A DNA stretch of 64,000 bases from Periconia sp. R9002 (lineage: Eukaryota > Ascomycota > Dothideomycetes > Pleosporales > Periconiaceae): the NCBI GenBank assembly GCA_023627715.1, contig JAMAHW010000042.1, positions 243,356-307,355 of the forward strand. The letters run 5' to 3'. Each line of letters opens with the position of its first letter. Position 1 is the first letter of the stretch. Below the pieces are notes generated by a model that was given only the letters and a program-made list of their open reading frames with translations, was not told the origin of the DNA and did no database searches. Positions 19,301 to 31,041 of the stretch are shown piece after piece. Position numbers and translations under genes: made by a program.

Positions 19301-20995
19301 TGGCAGAATGATGGAACTGGGAGCGCTCCCCGTTGGTGCTACACGCGAGCTACTGCTGAGGACAGTGGTAGCCACGCTGGATCTGGATGAAGAGCTGGGC
19401 TGGACAATGGAGCTTGGAATACCACCTGTGGGGGCAATGACCACAGAGTTTGAGCTAGAAGACGCAGCGCTGCTCCTTACAGACGATGTAGGGAGAATAA
19501 CTGAGCTGGGAACACCACCCGTTGGGGCAACCACGCTAGAGCTTGAGCTGGAAAATCCAACACTGCTCCTTATAGACGACGTAGGGAGGATGACGGAGCT
19601 AGGAGCGCTGCCTGTGGGGGCAACAACCACAGAGTTTGAGCTGGAAGATAGAGCGCTGCTCCGCACAGAAGACGACGTTGGCAGAATTACAGAGCTGGGA
19701 GCGCTGCCTGTTGGGGCTACACTGCTAGGCGTCTGGTTCGTAGACACACTAGACTTGCTCGAAGAACTGGGCTGAATGATGGTGCTAGGGGCGCTGCCTG
19801 TTGGTGCTACCGACACAGAAGATGTTGAGGGGCTAGCACGCGAGGATGTAGGCTGAACGACTGAAGAAGGCGCACTGCCAGTGGGTGCCACTACAGGAGT
19901 CTGTGAGGATACCGCACTGCTGCTACGAACAGACGACGACGTAGGCAGAATAGAGCTTGGAGCCGTTCCCGTTGGAACCACAGAGGCAACCGACGTAGCA
20001 GCGCTGGATCGGATCGAAGAAGATGCGGGAGGTACCGAGCTCAAGGAGCTGCTAACCACTGGCGCAACCACAGAAGAGGATGCTTGTACGATGCTCGAGC
20101 TTGCTGAGCTTACAACGGCACTAGTGGGAGCTGCAGCGCTAGTTGTGGGAGCGACAGGGCTCACGACGGCAGAAGAAGTCCTTGCCGAACTGACCGCCGT
20201 GGTGGGAACCGCAGAACTGACGACGATGCTGCTCGAGGCGGCGACAGATGATGAGGGCTTCACTGAGCTCACAACGCTGCTGCTTGGAACTACAACGGAG
20301 CTGGAGCTGGGAACGTTGGCGCTTGGAACGACGGAAGAAGACGGAGCGATGACGGAGCTTATTGCGCTCGAAGATGGGACAGACGCAACGGCAGAGGTAG
20401 TCGGCACGGCATTCGACGTAGGTACTCGGGTCGATGATGGGACCTGGACGCTGCTGAGCGGAACACTCTGGCTCGTCGTTGGCACAACGCTCTGGACAAT
20501 CGATGAGCTTGTAGGTACTCGTGGTGCGCTCGTTAATGGTGTTGTGACAGGCGTCGTTGGTACTGGAGGCGTAGAGGGTACACCCAAATTTCCGGTTCCG
20601 AACGGTGGGTTCACAGCCTGTTTGTTGACCCTGAAAGGATCGAGAAAAGATGGGCTTATGTTGTCAGCGGCATGGTCGTCCTTGACGTTGTTGGTCGAAG
20701 CCTTGTCCTTGTCCATGTCTTTTCCCTTCTCTTCTGGGCGTGCGCCAAAAAGCCAGTCTGTCAGGTTGGGCACCTTGTCTGTGGATTGACGCTTCTCCAC
20801 ATCAGCTACTGGGGCGGGCGTATCTTCACGAAGCTGCCGCCTTATTTGACGTGGAACGTAGTATTTGGGGCGGTTCTCGTTCTCTTGTCCCCTGAAAGGG
20901 GCCGGCATCGCTTCGGCTGTCGTGAGGACGGATCCAGGGCCCGACAGGCTGGACAGCACCAGAGCCACGGCCCATATCGTAGTGGATCGCGGCAT
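16391..20995 (-). CDS. msb2: Msb2-like signalling mucin
   Basis: One exon of 1,534 residues. An N-terminal signal peptide (MPRSTTIWAVALVLSSLSG, cleavage near residue 29) is followed by a Ser/Thr/Pro-rich mucin region of about 1,100 residues with tandem repeats. Near residues 1250-1400 lies the conserved extracellular domain: FIAPPQGMPSG, LAQIAFKYGLNYEFV, QIFAYLPVAVSDALG, WITTLAVFMMP and LTDLIDPSWP. One membrane span follows (GIATGAVLGACAYGAAMFFV) and a basic tail of about 80 residues beginning RRYRNKK. This order matches the fungal Msb2 osmo- and surface sensor, which acts above the filamentous-growth and HOG MAP kinase cascades and, in plant pathogens, in appressorium formation. The symbol rests on the conserved domain; shorter mucin relatives are an alternative. 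Confidence 0.85.
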   Translation of the reverse strand: MPRSTTIWAVALVLSSLSGPGSVLTTAEAMPAPFRGQENENRPKYYVPRQIRRQLREDTPAPVADVEKRQSTDKVPNLTDWLFGARPEEKGKDMDKDKASTNNVKDDHAADNISPSFLDPFRVNKQAVNPPFGTGNLGVPSTPPVPTTPVTTPLTSAPRVPTSSSIVQSVVPTTSQSVPLSSVQVPSSTRVPTSNAVPTTSAVASVPSSSAISSVIAPSSSVVPSANVPSSSSVVVPSSSVVSSVKPSSSVAASSSIVVSSAVPTTAVSSARTSSAVVSPVAPTTSAAAPTSAVVSSASSSIVQASSSVVAPVVSSSLSSVPPASSSIRSSAATSVASVVPTGTAPSSILPTSSSVRSSSAVSSQTPVVAPTGSAPSSVVQPTSSRASPSTSSVSVAPTGSAPSTIIQPSSSSKSSVSTNQTPSSVAPTGSAPSSVILPTSSSVRSSALSSSSNSVVVAPTGSAPSSVILPTSSIRSSVGFSSSSSSVVAPTGGVPSSVILPTSSVRSSAASSSSNSVVIAPTGGIPSSIVQPSSSSRSSVATTVLSSSSRVAPTGSAPSSIILPTSSTLSGSSTSRSSLAVLAPTGTAPTSIIQPTSSAASSVVSSSRVSTSGNVASTGSAPTSVIQPTGTSRASSSAASSSAGNGSTGSGIPSPVAQPTSARASSAGTAPGASIPPTASSAVSTRSSAVGTGGASQPFPSSAISVTAPSSSAIPTVTSASTSFQGPFIIGGTSSAGSSRSGSAGSSGAAPTTIVQPSSAQSSIPTRPGSAGSSGVAPSTIVQPSSNPTRSTGTIPRGTGASSSRPSDSLLNNVLLPTATASSSIASSAAPSSVPSTSGTGIIVGITTAITPSSSAQPTTIPASETRSQSGILPGVSSVVSLALSGVSSVASSVLVPTSTGAPNSGASSAGSTVVSSGPASNPTAPSSVVSSVPTLPASVSIPVSSIVPSSVVSSIVPSGIISSIVPSGVVSSILPSSVVSSILPSSAVSSVVSSVLPTIVPTGGTTLTLPSSAPSSLPTGIPTGATSVTPPSSTPTSSRPTGIPTSEPGPSSSTPSSSRSSGTSGVLPPTSIPSGSGTAPSTSAGTSAPTSASASTSSGSSTPSGSSTPSVSSTKSSGTSGVSTGTGGTAPASSATLSSSKSSIPASENPPSTSASPSTAPPTSATPTSVVPTSVVPTSAQASPTSTISPSSATPGSSEEVSIPFTPRPSTTSNTPIHSVGVTATNSATTLSIPTTIQQQSSPTSLSVTPTASVMPSTLPKFIAPPQGMPSGVPSDKFLAQIAFKYGLNYEFVRENDGGNQIFAYLPVAVSDALGINKADIVNYGLAASDTTNSKKWITTLAVFMMPRALNDTLAANLTQPASVFYHNNDPTVRALTDLIDPSWPLEFGKLPNQNGPNRITSPDPSSSEQPGSQGGPLGSGMGASNKVNPTSAGIATGAVLGACAYGAAMFFVARRYRNKKMSHKRSSSVPSTNRYTTSSLGGAWMSGARNGRLSPGYGSRGSRGSSSSNGRSVRTQQISAPVMAENSLGWN
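17990..18170 (-). repeat. msb2: Short tandem repeat in msb2 (about 10 residues per unit)
   Basis: Coding repeat with units such as SSIVPSGVV, SSILPSSVV and SSVVSSVLP, about 30 bases each, with high identity between neighbours. It lies in the mucin region, between the N-terminal long repeats and the conserved domain. Confidence 0.75.
19100..19990 (-). repeat. msb2: Long tandem repeat in msb2 (about 30 residues per unit)
   Basis: About ten imperfect copies of a unit with the core VAPTGSAPSSVILPTSS joined by Ser-rich spacers of variable length. The most similar copies sit at 19,380-19,700. Two further copies of a related unit (APTTIVQPSS, APSTIVQPSS) lie near 18,640-18,750. Variation in copy number between isolates would be expected for mucin repeats. 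Confidence 0.85.
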
Positions 20996-21729
20996 ATTTA
21001 CAATTATCTTCTAAAGGCCTACTATGAATAAAATGCAAAAAAAACAAATTTTCTCGAGGGTATCAAAGCGTGGTTCGAAAACGAGATTCTGCTACGGTTA
21101 GGTAAGTTTGACTTGAGGCCAAGGCGGACGTACTGTCAGGGAGTGGATGTAAACGAGTGTACTTGACGTAGCAATGTCAATAAAGTAAAAGAATGGACCT
21201 GTAAGACACGTTGGATTAGGGAAAGGACACGGGAAATAAATAATATTGGGGAAGACGTACGAGACTGTTACACAGTCAGAGCGAATATTCAATGCTCCAG
21301 GCAACTCGGGCGTAGCGATTTCGTGAACAGATTGTCGTAGTCGAATTGGCTACGCCGTCATGATGAGAAGCGTGAAGGGCGGGTTTGCGGTACAATGGTC
21401 ACCAGACCCCAGAAGAAATTCTGATGCGACGACTAAGTCGACACAGAATCAAGGGGCGAGTTGGGACAAAGAGAGTCGGCGGTGGCTGATCTCCTGTCAA
21501 AGAAGACAAAGCGCGTGGCAGCAGGGTCGGTCGCGAGAAAGGGAAGAATGCCAACCGATCACACAATGGTGGCTTTGATCCCAACCGGTAGTAGGTAGGG
21601 AATGATTGGCGATGGATGATTGGCAAACGAGCGACTGGCGATGGATATTACTGCGGGCGGGCGCGAAGAGAGAGTCGGGAGGTGAAAGAGTGTGATGCCT
21701 GAGGCGGAAATGCGTGATGGTTTCAGTGG

Positions 21730-22100
21730 GTCGACAGATGGACGGGTTCGGCGGCACGACGAAGGGGAGTGGAGTGCAAAGGAGCTGCGACGGCGGCGAA
21801 GGAGCACACAGCAGAGGGGCTGCCGTATGCGTTCCCGGTCGAGGATTGTCGAGGAGAGGGTGGGTGGATGTCGAGGTGTTGGGAGGAGGAGGAGGGAGGA
21901 GAGGGCGCAAGAGAGGTGAGGTGAGGCGTCGGGGAGAGGAAACGGAGAGGAGGGCCAGGCGGAGAGGAGGGTAAGCACAACACAGAACCGACAGAGAGAG
22001 ACGGTGGCAGGGCAGGGCAAAGGCAGGCAGGCAGGGCAAGTCCAAGGAAGGGCAAGTGCAAGGGCAGCAAGGGCAACGGCGCGGGCTGGGTGCTTTCCTT
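21730..22100. repeat. Purine-rich tract upstream of msb2
   Basis: The plus strand is strongly G/A-biased (runs of GGAGG, GGCAGG), so the msb2 sense strand is C/T-rich here. CT-rich stretches are common in fungal 5' leaders and core promoters. Four tandem GGCA units occur near 22,022. Confidence 0.55.
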
Positions 22101-24652
22101 CCCGCCAAAACGAACCAACAGGGGGACAGGGGGCAAGGCACTGCGGAGTAGTCTGGCAAGGGCAGGGCCCAAAATAGGAGATGTCGGGGTTTTTGCTTTT
22201 CGATAGCGCAACAAATAGCCGGCCGGCGGCTACAGGACGTACTACCCAAGTACTCTCCACCGCGTGTACTTTCAACGAGAAATGACGATGTTCTGTGAAG
22301 AAGAGTGCATGAATTGACCGGTCGATTGACTGACTAGCTAGATAGCAGTGAATGCGATAGCCACGGCATTCATGGTCGTCGCTGGTGTGCATGCATGTGT
22401 ACCATCAAGTCCCAAGCAGGTACGTAGCCATGTATGTAAGTAAGCAGACCCAGTACCAGCCATAGGCCAAAGTCAAATGGGGTCTGTGACAGATGACGGG
22501 TGACGGACCAAAGATTCAACAGCAAAAAAAAAACCCCCCATAACGGCTACAGATAATGGATGGATAGATGTAGTCTTGTATACATTCATTCATATTTCTT
22601 AGATACAGGCAGTACCTACTGTGTATACCCAACTACGGCATGGCTGGAAAGGCACACATGGCAGAGTACAGGTACAGTTCCAACCACGACCCATCGCCGG
22701 ATTGTTGGTGTCGGCCTGTTTGGTCGCACTAGTGCTCCCACTGGCAGGGTAGTCCCTGTCATCACGCCGTGTGCTGATTCGCTTGTCCCTCTCTCGCAAA
22801 ACGGCTCGCACCCACGGCCATACCTCGATTGGGGCTCTCCCGCCTCTAGTACCCATCTCATCTACCCACAGTACTTGTGCGCTCCACCTCAATACGCTAC
22901 ACCTCTATTACGCGTAGACCTACAGTACCTGCCTACGTACGTACGTGTATGTGTATGGATTGCGCCCGCTAGTGCTAGCCTGCCTGCCTGCCTGTCTTTT
23001 CTTTTTTATTATTCTGCTGGTTGCGCATAACTATGTACCTACCACATGCCACGACATTCATCTTGTCTTCTTTTTGTCATGTACTGATTTCTACCACTGA
23101 CTATCCCCCCTGCGCGCCATCTGGGCACGAGCCCGTCGTCGGCCTGATGCAACCAAACAAATCCAGGTCCAGCCCTCCTCGAGACGTGCCTTTAATTTCA
23201 AACACGCCGCCATGCCTCTTTGGGCCCATTCTGCCGCTTCATCCACCATGGGTCTTAAATTGCACCCCTCAGCTGCCGACCTCGACCCAATATCCCCCGT
23301 TGATTAAACAAATCTTAACTCACGTAGCTAGTCATCAACACATACTACCTCAAGTAGGTAGTGCAATCAACTCGAACAAGTGCCGATGTCTGCATCACCA
23401 TTACCTATCATCTACCTACCTAACTCAAGTACGTCTCTCATCAGCTGATTTCTGCGGCGTGCGACGTGTTCAATTGATCATGTTATTCCCGGCGTATTGT
23501 CGCGTGCATGGTACCTACATGTTTGTATTTCCCTCGCGCCGCCACCAAATCTCACAGAACGGTGTATGCTCAATCTGTGTATCCTGTATTCTGCAAGCTG
23601 CCGTCCATGTTGCTTCACACGTTTGCTCGGTTTGTTTGCTCTCTCCCAAGTGGGGCTTCAATCAATAAATCGATTCCCTCGCGCCCGACTCATGTCCTGC
23701 TCCCAACGTGGTACGCCAACGGAATTTAATCAATGCCTTCCTACTCTGCCTATTCATGTGCACAAATAGCCTACAAATGACAATAATAAAAATCCACGCC
23801 GTCTCGACAATCGTGCCCCCGTCCCACTGGCCGGACACAAACACCCAAGAGAAAGCCATACAGCCACACGCCTCGCTCGCTAATCATCCGCGTTTCTTAC
23901 TTGCCCTACCTCGTAATCTTAGTCCCCTTACAGTATCACCTCTAATCTAATTGCCTCGCTCACCAAGCCCTCGTGCAACATGGATCGCAATCCCGTCCTC
24001 TTCGTTTCACCAGTTTCCCTTTGCATCATGCCAATCTGATTGTTTCAGTCCGTCACCTCCCCTGCGCCCGCAAAGCTTCTTCAGTAGCCGAAACCTACCT
24101 ACTGGGCTAGCCACGCCCACTGGCTCTGTCCGCTCTGCTAGTTATCAACGTGATTAACCTAAACACCAGAATTCCCATGCAGCAGCCATCGTCGCCGTCA
24201 TTCCAGCTTCGAATCCTGTCAATGTTTCTGTCTGTCCTGTCTGTCCCGTCCCGTTCATTTCTCACTCCCCCCGATTGCGTGTACAAAGTGTCACAAATAC
24301 GCAACCCCCTCGGCATCGGCTCCTCTCTTCACCAAATCTAGTCATTGCTCTACCTTCTCTTATTAGTCGGTGCTAGCCAGTTACCCAAATTCCATTTCTG
24401 CCGAGATAGTACATTCCCCGATGGGGAATGTCGAATTTGCGATTTCTGCATAGCTTACTACACAGTTCAGTGAGCGAGATGATGCCTCATGTCCGACAAG
24501 CGGACTCCGCCTCTCGTAATCGAACTGCACCCGGCACCGGACATGATGCGATCAAGAAATACGGACTATTCAGTCAGCATCACGGCAGCGAAGCTCTTGT
24601 AGGAGAGGGGAGGGTCCGCGGCAGACCACCCGGTTTGTTCCCAAACACGCAA

Positions 24653-24678
24653 ACACCACCACCACCACCACCACCACG
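24653..24678. repeat. CAC trinucleotide repeat
   Basis: About eight perfect CAC units in the gene desert; no coding context. Confidence 0.85.
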
Positions 24679-25937
24679 ACAAATACACCCAGAATGTACA
24701 TGACTCCTCGGGCATGGCCGTAAACCTACATCAATACTCAATTCCACCATGTGGGCAAGCCATTGTCCTAGTTGACTCGCCGTGCTCTGCATACTATCGA
24801 AACCTCAAGCACCGATACGATTAACACTAACCTGTAATCTAGAAGTCCCCTATTCTAACTCCATATCCATTCACTGCTTCAAATGCTCCCTCCAAATCTT
24901 ATGTGACCGACTTCTCGACCATCTTTGCTGCAAAAACTTGGAACCCAGAGTCGACGCTGTTTCTCACTCCGTCAAATTCCCATATGTCAGACCCTCCATA
25001 TTTTCTTCTCCATCTCTTCTACCCGCCCACAGTCCCCCTCCCACTCACGCTCCCACCGTTTCGAATTTGCTCTTGCCATCACCCTACCCCATCCCCATAC
25101 CACTCTCCACTATACTCATCCGTTCATGCCTTCTCTCTTTTTTTTCTTTTCCTTGCCACCCAAGTCCCCGCCCGTCCTCAATGTTTTGTTCCACTGTTTC
25201 GTTTCCCACCCCGCTCCCATCGCATGAACGTCCAAGACGTCAAACCCCAAGGGCAAAAAAAAAAAACAGCCGACAACGTGCGTTTCGCGAAACACGCCGC
25301 GCTTCACCACCACACCAACGTGCGCCGCGACAATCTTGCTTGCGTGCTTGCTTGTAACGCATGAATGTTTTCCATGTTGCAAACTCCGAAAGTCGCCACT
25401 TGCACCCCTCCTCCGCCGCGTATACTCATTCATGCTATAGCCGTCCCCTTCTCGTCGCCCTATAGGTTTGCCCCCTCCCCTTCCCCTCACACCTTCACCC
25501 ATACCGGTAGTCACATCATTCCTTCGTCTTTCTGGAAGCAACTTCCCTGCTCCACATCATTATCCCATGTGTGTGGCCTTGGGACAAAGGCATTCATTCC
25601 TCATGCGTTGACTGACGCCTTAGCGACTACCCTCTACGTGCGTGTTCACCATGAAACAAGAACAACTTCATCCATACACCAACACACTATCCAAAAAACA
25701 CAGCGACAGCCATGTGTTGTTTCCCATACCTTGCCTTGCTTTTTTTGCCTTGCCTCACTCACATCTCTATCTCCGGCGCGCCAGGCTACACCACCCCCCT
25801 CCCTCTATCCCTTGCAAATGTTCCAAACCCCTGGGTCTTAACTCTACACACGTAGAACTCCAGATTATGTATGTATGTAGATAGACACATCACTTTTTAA
25901 CCCCCAAAACCCGACCCAACCTGACGCCTAAGCTCAA

Positions 25938-25962
25938 ACACACACACACATACACATACACA
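25938..25962. repeat. CA-rich microsatellite
   Basis: CA dinucleotides interrupted by two TACA units. Non-coding. Confidence 0.8.
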
Positions 25963-28683
25963 AAGCACCATAGATCACACGAAAGAATCCAATGAATACA
26001 AATCCCCTTCTTCTCAATTTTCCTATGCCATGCCGTGCCTTGCCACACCGTGCCGTGCCGTACCTTTCCCTCTATGCAACATCTCAGCTCCGGTGAAGGA
26101 CTGATGCACACATATGTACCTAAGCTAGGTACCTGAGGTAAGTACAGTAAGAAAAAAGGCCCACCAACCACCACCATCGTTCGGGGCGCGTAGACAGAAC
26201 TACGCCGCACGCCCGCCCGCACCTTGATGTTGGTGCTTATTCCTCGGCGGTTCGAGGGCTTTTGCCTTGTCTTGTCTGTGTGCCTATGCATGCATACATT
26301 TTTTGTTGCATTGTCTTGATTTTCTTTTTTGCACGAATCATTGGTGGTGTGTGAGTATTGCCAATCTTCATGTGTGGATGTAGGAATGTGTGCGTAAGCG
26401 AGTGTAAGTAGGAGTGCAGATTTATGTGTGTCTCGTGTTATCAATGTGTATGGAAATGTCTTTCGTTAGTTGGTTGTACGCGCGCGCCAAGTCACATACA
26501 TAGGTAGGTACACATAGGTACGAGGAAGGCGGTTGCCTGGGTGGGGTGCTTGGTGCTTGGTGCTTGGTGTGAGAATAGGGTGGATTGTTGGTGTAGGTAG
26601 TTTATGAATTCTTTTGTTTTTGGTGTGTGTGCTGAGTAGAACGCCTTCGAATGTTGTAATTCAATCAAAAAAAAAATACTGTGTATGTCGTTCACAAAAA
26701 AGTGAGCCCCTCCCTCTGACCCTCCCCTCCCAACCCCCAGGAAAGTCTGGTGGTGGTCTTAGAAAATATATATACATGTAGGTATGTATGGATCTCGAAA
26801 AAAAAAACCCTCCCGCTACCTTTCATTCCCACAGTCAGTCAGGTAAGGTTGCGTCCACTGGAAACTTCCATTCTCATTATTTCTTCAAAGAAATACAGAA
26901 AGAAAGGTAGTAGTGATGTGCATACTCACCAAAAAAAGCGAAGAGAACGTAATGTAAAACCCCCATCCCTAACCCACAATCAGGTATATCTGCTGCTTTC
27001 GACTCATACTAGTTATAAGATGTAGTGCCTTACTCGCTCCAATACAAAAAAAAATAGTGTAAGTGTTGATTAAGGCTTCATCAACCGAACTTCGATTGGG
27101 AGCGTGGGAGAATAGAATCGCGTTGCTGGGGATGTGTTCTTATTGTTCGATTACATTGATGAAGCCACTTCTTCAACAACTATGTATCTGGACCTGCATC
27201 TTCCGATATAGAACTCCAGCATAGTGCGATCTGCACCCTTTACAGCGATGTAGTGAGGTATGTAGGTGGTTATGGACGTACATGACCCGGTAGGTCAATC
27301 TGTTACCAAAACTGATAGGGACGTCACAACATATATGGATACGGCTACTCTGATCACTTATTACTACCCCGTTCAGTCTTGTATGATATTGATCCTTGCC
27401 CATTTTTCGTGTCCATGGTGGTCCGTGTGTTTCTTTTTGGTCTTTTAGTTTGGGGTTTTTATATTTAATGAGGTAGAGTCTGTTACAATAGCTCATGATT
27501 GAAGGGGAAAAAAATAGAACATCGCGGGCGTGGATTTTCCTGCTACTGTTTTTTCTTTGCTTTGAAGAGGTGACCTGATCTATTGCTGTGGCTTGTTTAT
27601 ATGCATAATTGTAAGACTAGATCTGCATTGGTCGTCACGATATCCTTAGTGCCGTCTTGTAGGGAAAGTTACAAATTCTGATAATCTCTTCGAGAAAGGA
27701 CATAAAGGATGGGGGTAAGTTTCGTATTCTTTCGGTGATTGAGGTTGTGTTGTCATATGAGACACGATAGATAAGAGACAAATGTGGGAATTGTCGCAGA
27801 TACAATCATAAGAACTACAGAGAAGTGACTAGTACTACGCCGCTTTTTTGTGATAGGGATGATGATGTATAATGAAAATTGCCGTCGGTCTTTGTCGCGT
27901 AAGAGACTGACAGTTTATATTCGGATGAAGCTAACGGAGCCGGGACGTTTCCGTTTTTAAAGTCTTCATTTGCGAGTAGGAAGGCGAAGAAGTTGCTTAA
28001 AAGAAGAGTCAAGTTTACGTTCCCGAAGGATGGACTCGTAGGTTCCCGAGTTGCTAGGCGGTGGCGATTGGATTGACGCAAACATGGCGGCTGTGTTTCT
28101 GCGGGAAGGCAGAGAAACGAGAGATAGAGAGGGTCTAAGGAAGTTGGGAGAATTTTCTCTTGATGGAGATACTTAGCTATGCATTAGAATAATACGGAGG
28201 AAGGCTCGGTCATGCAACAGTAGGTGCGCCTGGGGAAGCCTATCTATTGTAGATTGTCGTGGCAATCTTGCTTTTATATATACAGACCGTTCTTTGCAGT
28301 GGCTGAGATATTAAGATAAAGGGCTAACTTCGTGTAGCATTTACAGTTCGCACAATGCGAAAGCTCTTTCGAAGGCTTAGAATTCTAATTCAAATACGTA
28401 CATTGAAAATTCTAATAGCTAAAGCCTTCAACCTTTTTTGTCACCCTCTTGGTGTAGGTGGGACCCTCCCCCCAATAGTCACCAAAAAAATTGTACGCAA
28501 AAAATTGTAGGAAAGACCTCCATATATTATCTCATAAAATGTATTATAGTGAAATGTTATGTACTTAAGAAACCCTGAAAACTAGATACAACGAAAAGGC
28601 GTCCAATTTTATGCATTACATCCCGGTATTCAACTTTTCTCCTCCTTCCCCGACAATGGCATCATGGAAACGAATCAAGAACA

Positions 28684-31041
28684 TTACCTTGTTCTCGTTG
28701 AAGTGGAGGAAGCTGATGTCTTCAATGTCGTGGGAACAGATGTAGTAGTGGCCTTGCCGCCACCGCCGCCACCGCCGCCACCGCCGGAGGTGCTTGTAGG
28801 TGAAGCAGCACCGGAATGAGTGGACCAGTACTGGACAAGAGCTGACTCGACCTGATCCACTTTGCTGTAAGCTTCAAGGCCAATAAAGAAGTTGAGCTTG
28901 TCTTTGATGCCCTGTTCGCTGAAAATGCCGCTGCGAGATTGGAAGTCGGACTCGGAGAAGTCGGCGGCACGGTAGCGTTGTTCCATCGGGTCAATGAAAT
29001 GGGTTTTCTCGTCATAACCGAGATCGGGTAAAGCGGTGACGTTGAATGCAGCCAGCATCTCGTGGTCTTCGTGAATCAAGTTGTGGCAGCTAGAATGAAA
29101 TCAGCGTCAAGGAAATACAGGTAAGAATCGTTCAACGTACTGGAACATGTATACACCATCCCAGGGAGCGTAGCGTGCAACAACTTCAATTTCCTCCTAT
29201 ATTTTTGTCAGTTAAGCCACGTGAAGTGGTTTTCGTACATCGTCACTGTCTCGATTCACAGACGACTCTGTACTTGGGGTGTAACTCACGTTGGTATCGA
29301 GCCACATCACATCCTTGAGCGCAACCTTCTCGTATGGCATAACGGCACCGCGACCGCCCGAACGTGAAACAATCTGCAGATCGACCAAGTGAATATGAAT
29401 TGGGTGAGACCAGCCGCCCGCGGAGTTCCTGAGCTTCCATTTCTGAACGGATCCTCTGGGAGGTTTGGCCAACACTCGTTGATTGACGTCACTCCAAGTC
29501 ACACCGTTGATCTGCCATCCACCGCCACCGCTTTCGAACCTGAAGTCATATTCCGTGGGAGCATGAGCTGGTGGGAAAGGAACACTGCGTAATGTTTGAG
29601 GAAGGCCGTTAGGGAGGTTGTTGGTGTTATCAGTAACCGTGTTACCAACGATGAAACCTGTCAAGCATTAGTTTCTTATCATTGCATATCACAAAGAGAA
29701 GGAAAGAAAACTTACGCATGACTTGATCCGTGGAATTGTAATCATCATCTGCCGCAACTTTTCGGGCATTTTTGATGGTAACATTCTTCCCTGCGAAGTT
29801 GGTGAAGTCGAAGATGACCTCCCATCGCTCAGCAACAGACATGTACAAGTCGTTCGTTTGCACAGGGTTGAGTGTCAGACCGGCATCCGAAGCGAAAACG
29901 GTGAATGGGATCTGTTTACCAACGGCGTCGCTGGATTCAAATGAGAGCTGATACGACCGGCTAATGCCGGTATTCAAGAAGCGCAATCTGTATTTTCGGG
30001 GCTCGACGTTATGGAACGGCCACGGGATGCCGTTAACATGCACTACATCGCCGAAAACGCTCACGGTTTCATGGTTCGCTTCAGGATCCCACAGATCTCC
30101 ATTGTCAGTGTACCTCTTTGTCGCTAGAGCAAGCGGGAGGTCGTATTTTCCAGATGGGAGGTTTAGGGCGTCTTCCTCGTCGTCACTGAGGATATAAAAG
30201 CCCGCTTGGCCTTTGTATGCATTTTCTGCGGTGTGATCAACCGCATGGTCGTGGTACCTTCACAATAGTGTAAGCAAGATTCACTCATAGATGTTTGGTT
30301 AGGTTTTACTGACCAGAGAGTTCGCGCGTTCTGCCTGTTAGGATAGTCTGCGTGCGTGTTAAAATAACCGTGAAAAATTGGATTGAAAATATCATTGATG
30401 CTTACAATAATCCTTGTATTGTCCAGGTTGGGTAATGTCGTCTGCCCATCCGTCGAAAGGGGCTCTAGAATACGAGCCATGAAGATGGACACTGTTGGCA
30501 AGAGTTCCTGGCCAATGATCAGATTGATGTATGAACAGTTCAAAACAAAAACTTACCATGATTCACGAATCGAACTACTGCTTCTCTGCCTCTGCGCATG
30601 CGGAAGGTTGGACCAGGGACCTGGAATGAAGGGACACGAAGTCAGTACAGCTCACTGCAACGTAATATGCACGAATTGTCGAACCATTCATTCTTTGAAG
30701 CCTGAAACACATACCTGACCATTGTAGCCAACAAGGTGAGCCTTGCCGCGGTTGGGGTAAACTTGAACGTCTACTGGTTTGATATCAATCTCGTAGTAAT
30801 CGAGTATGCTCCCGTCGGCGTTTGTGACGTTGCTAGTATCTGTTAGAATCTATACTAAATGTGCTTATTGCAGCAAGTCAGGATCGTACAATTTAGGAGT
30901 TATGTCCTCCCCGAAAGCGAGGGGTTGCGTGTATAATGGATATACGGGAGACAGCCATTGTTGATCACCTCCACTAGCAAGCACCTGGTGGGATGCTATG
31001 GAGAGAAAGGGAAGTACGGATCGAAGCAATCGACCCGACAT
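28684..31041 (-). CDS. Secreted multicopper oxidase, bilirubin-oxidase-like
   Basis: Nine exons: 31041-30890, 30832-30715, 30620-30557, 30507-30406, 30347-30314, 30257-29716, 29657-29290, 29196-29141 and 29089-28684; 613 residues. A signal peptide opens the protein (SGRLLRSVLPFLSIASHQVLA). Copper ligands are seen in four blocks in the usual order: HLHG (in ANSVHLHG), YHDHAVDHT, HPIHIHLVDLQ and HCHNLIHEDHEM, so both the type 1 and the trinuclear sites look complete. The Met that follows HEDHE fits a bilirubin-oxidase/CotA-type site. A Gly-rich run (28757-28786) and a Ser/Thr tail end the protein. Family role: oxidation of phenolic or tetrapyrrole substrates with reduction of O2 to water. Odd: the stop lies in ACAAG|GTAATG, which would also serve as a splice donor, so a further C-terminal exon cannot be excluded. 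Confidence 0.92.

Larger units (their letters stand above)
20996..28683. other. Gene desert between msb2 and the multicopper oxidase gene
   Basis: About 7.7 kb with no convincing gene. It must hold the msb2 promoter and leader at its left end (msb2 points left) and the multicopper oxidase 3' end at its right. Open frames such as 21559-22392 (minus) and 24782-25357 (plus) are low-complexity Pro/Ser/Leu frames without domain features. Seen instead: a purine-rich stretch (21,730-22,100), simple repeats, and many TACCTA/TAGGTA motifs between 22.4 and 26.5 kb. The last kilobase (27,000-28,600) is AT-rich and featureless. Confidence 0.5.

Noticed and set aside
17457..20789. Long open frames on the plus strand through the msb2 gene (for example 17457-18389 and 19881-20789)
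   Set aside because: They are antisense to Ser/Thr/Pro-rich repeats, whose codons rarely give stops in reverse; no domain features.
21559..22392. 277-residue minus-strand open frame upstream of msb2
   Set aside because: Composition is low-complexity (Ser, Pro, Leu, Cys) and follows the C/T bias of the region; kept only as a possible leader frame.
27815..28081. 88-residue minus-strand open frame
   Set aside because: No recognised family, no supporting splice context; AT-rich surroundings.
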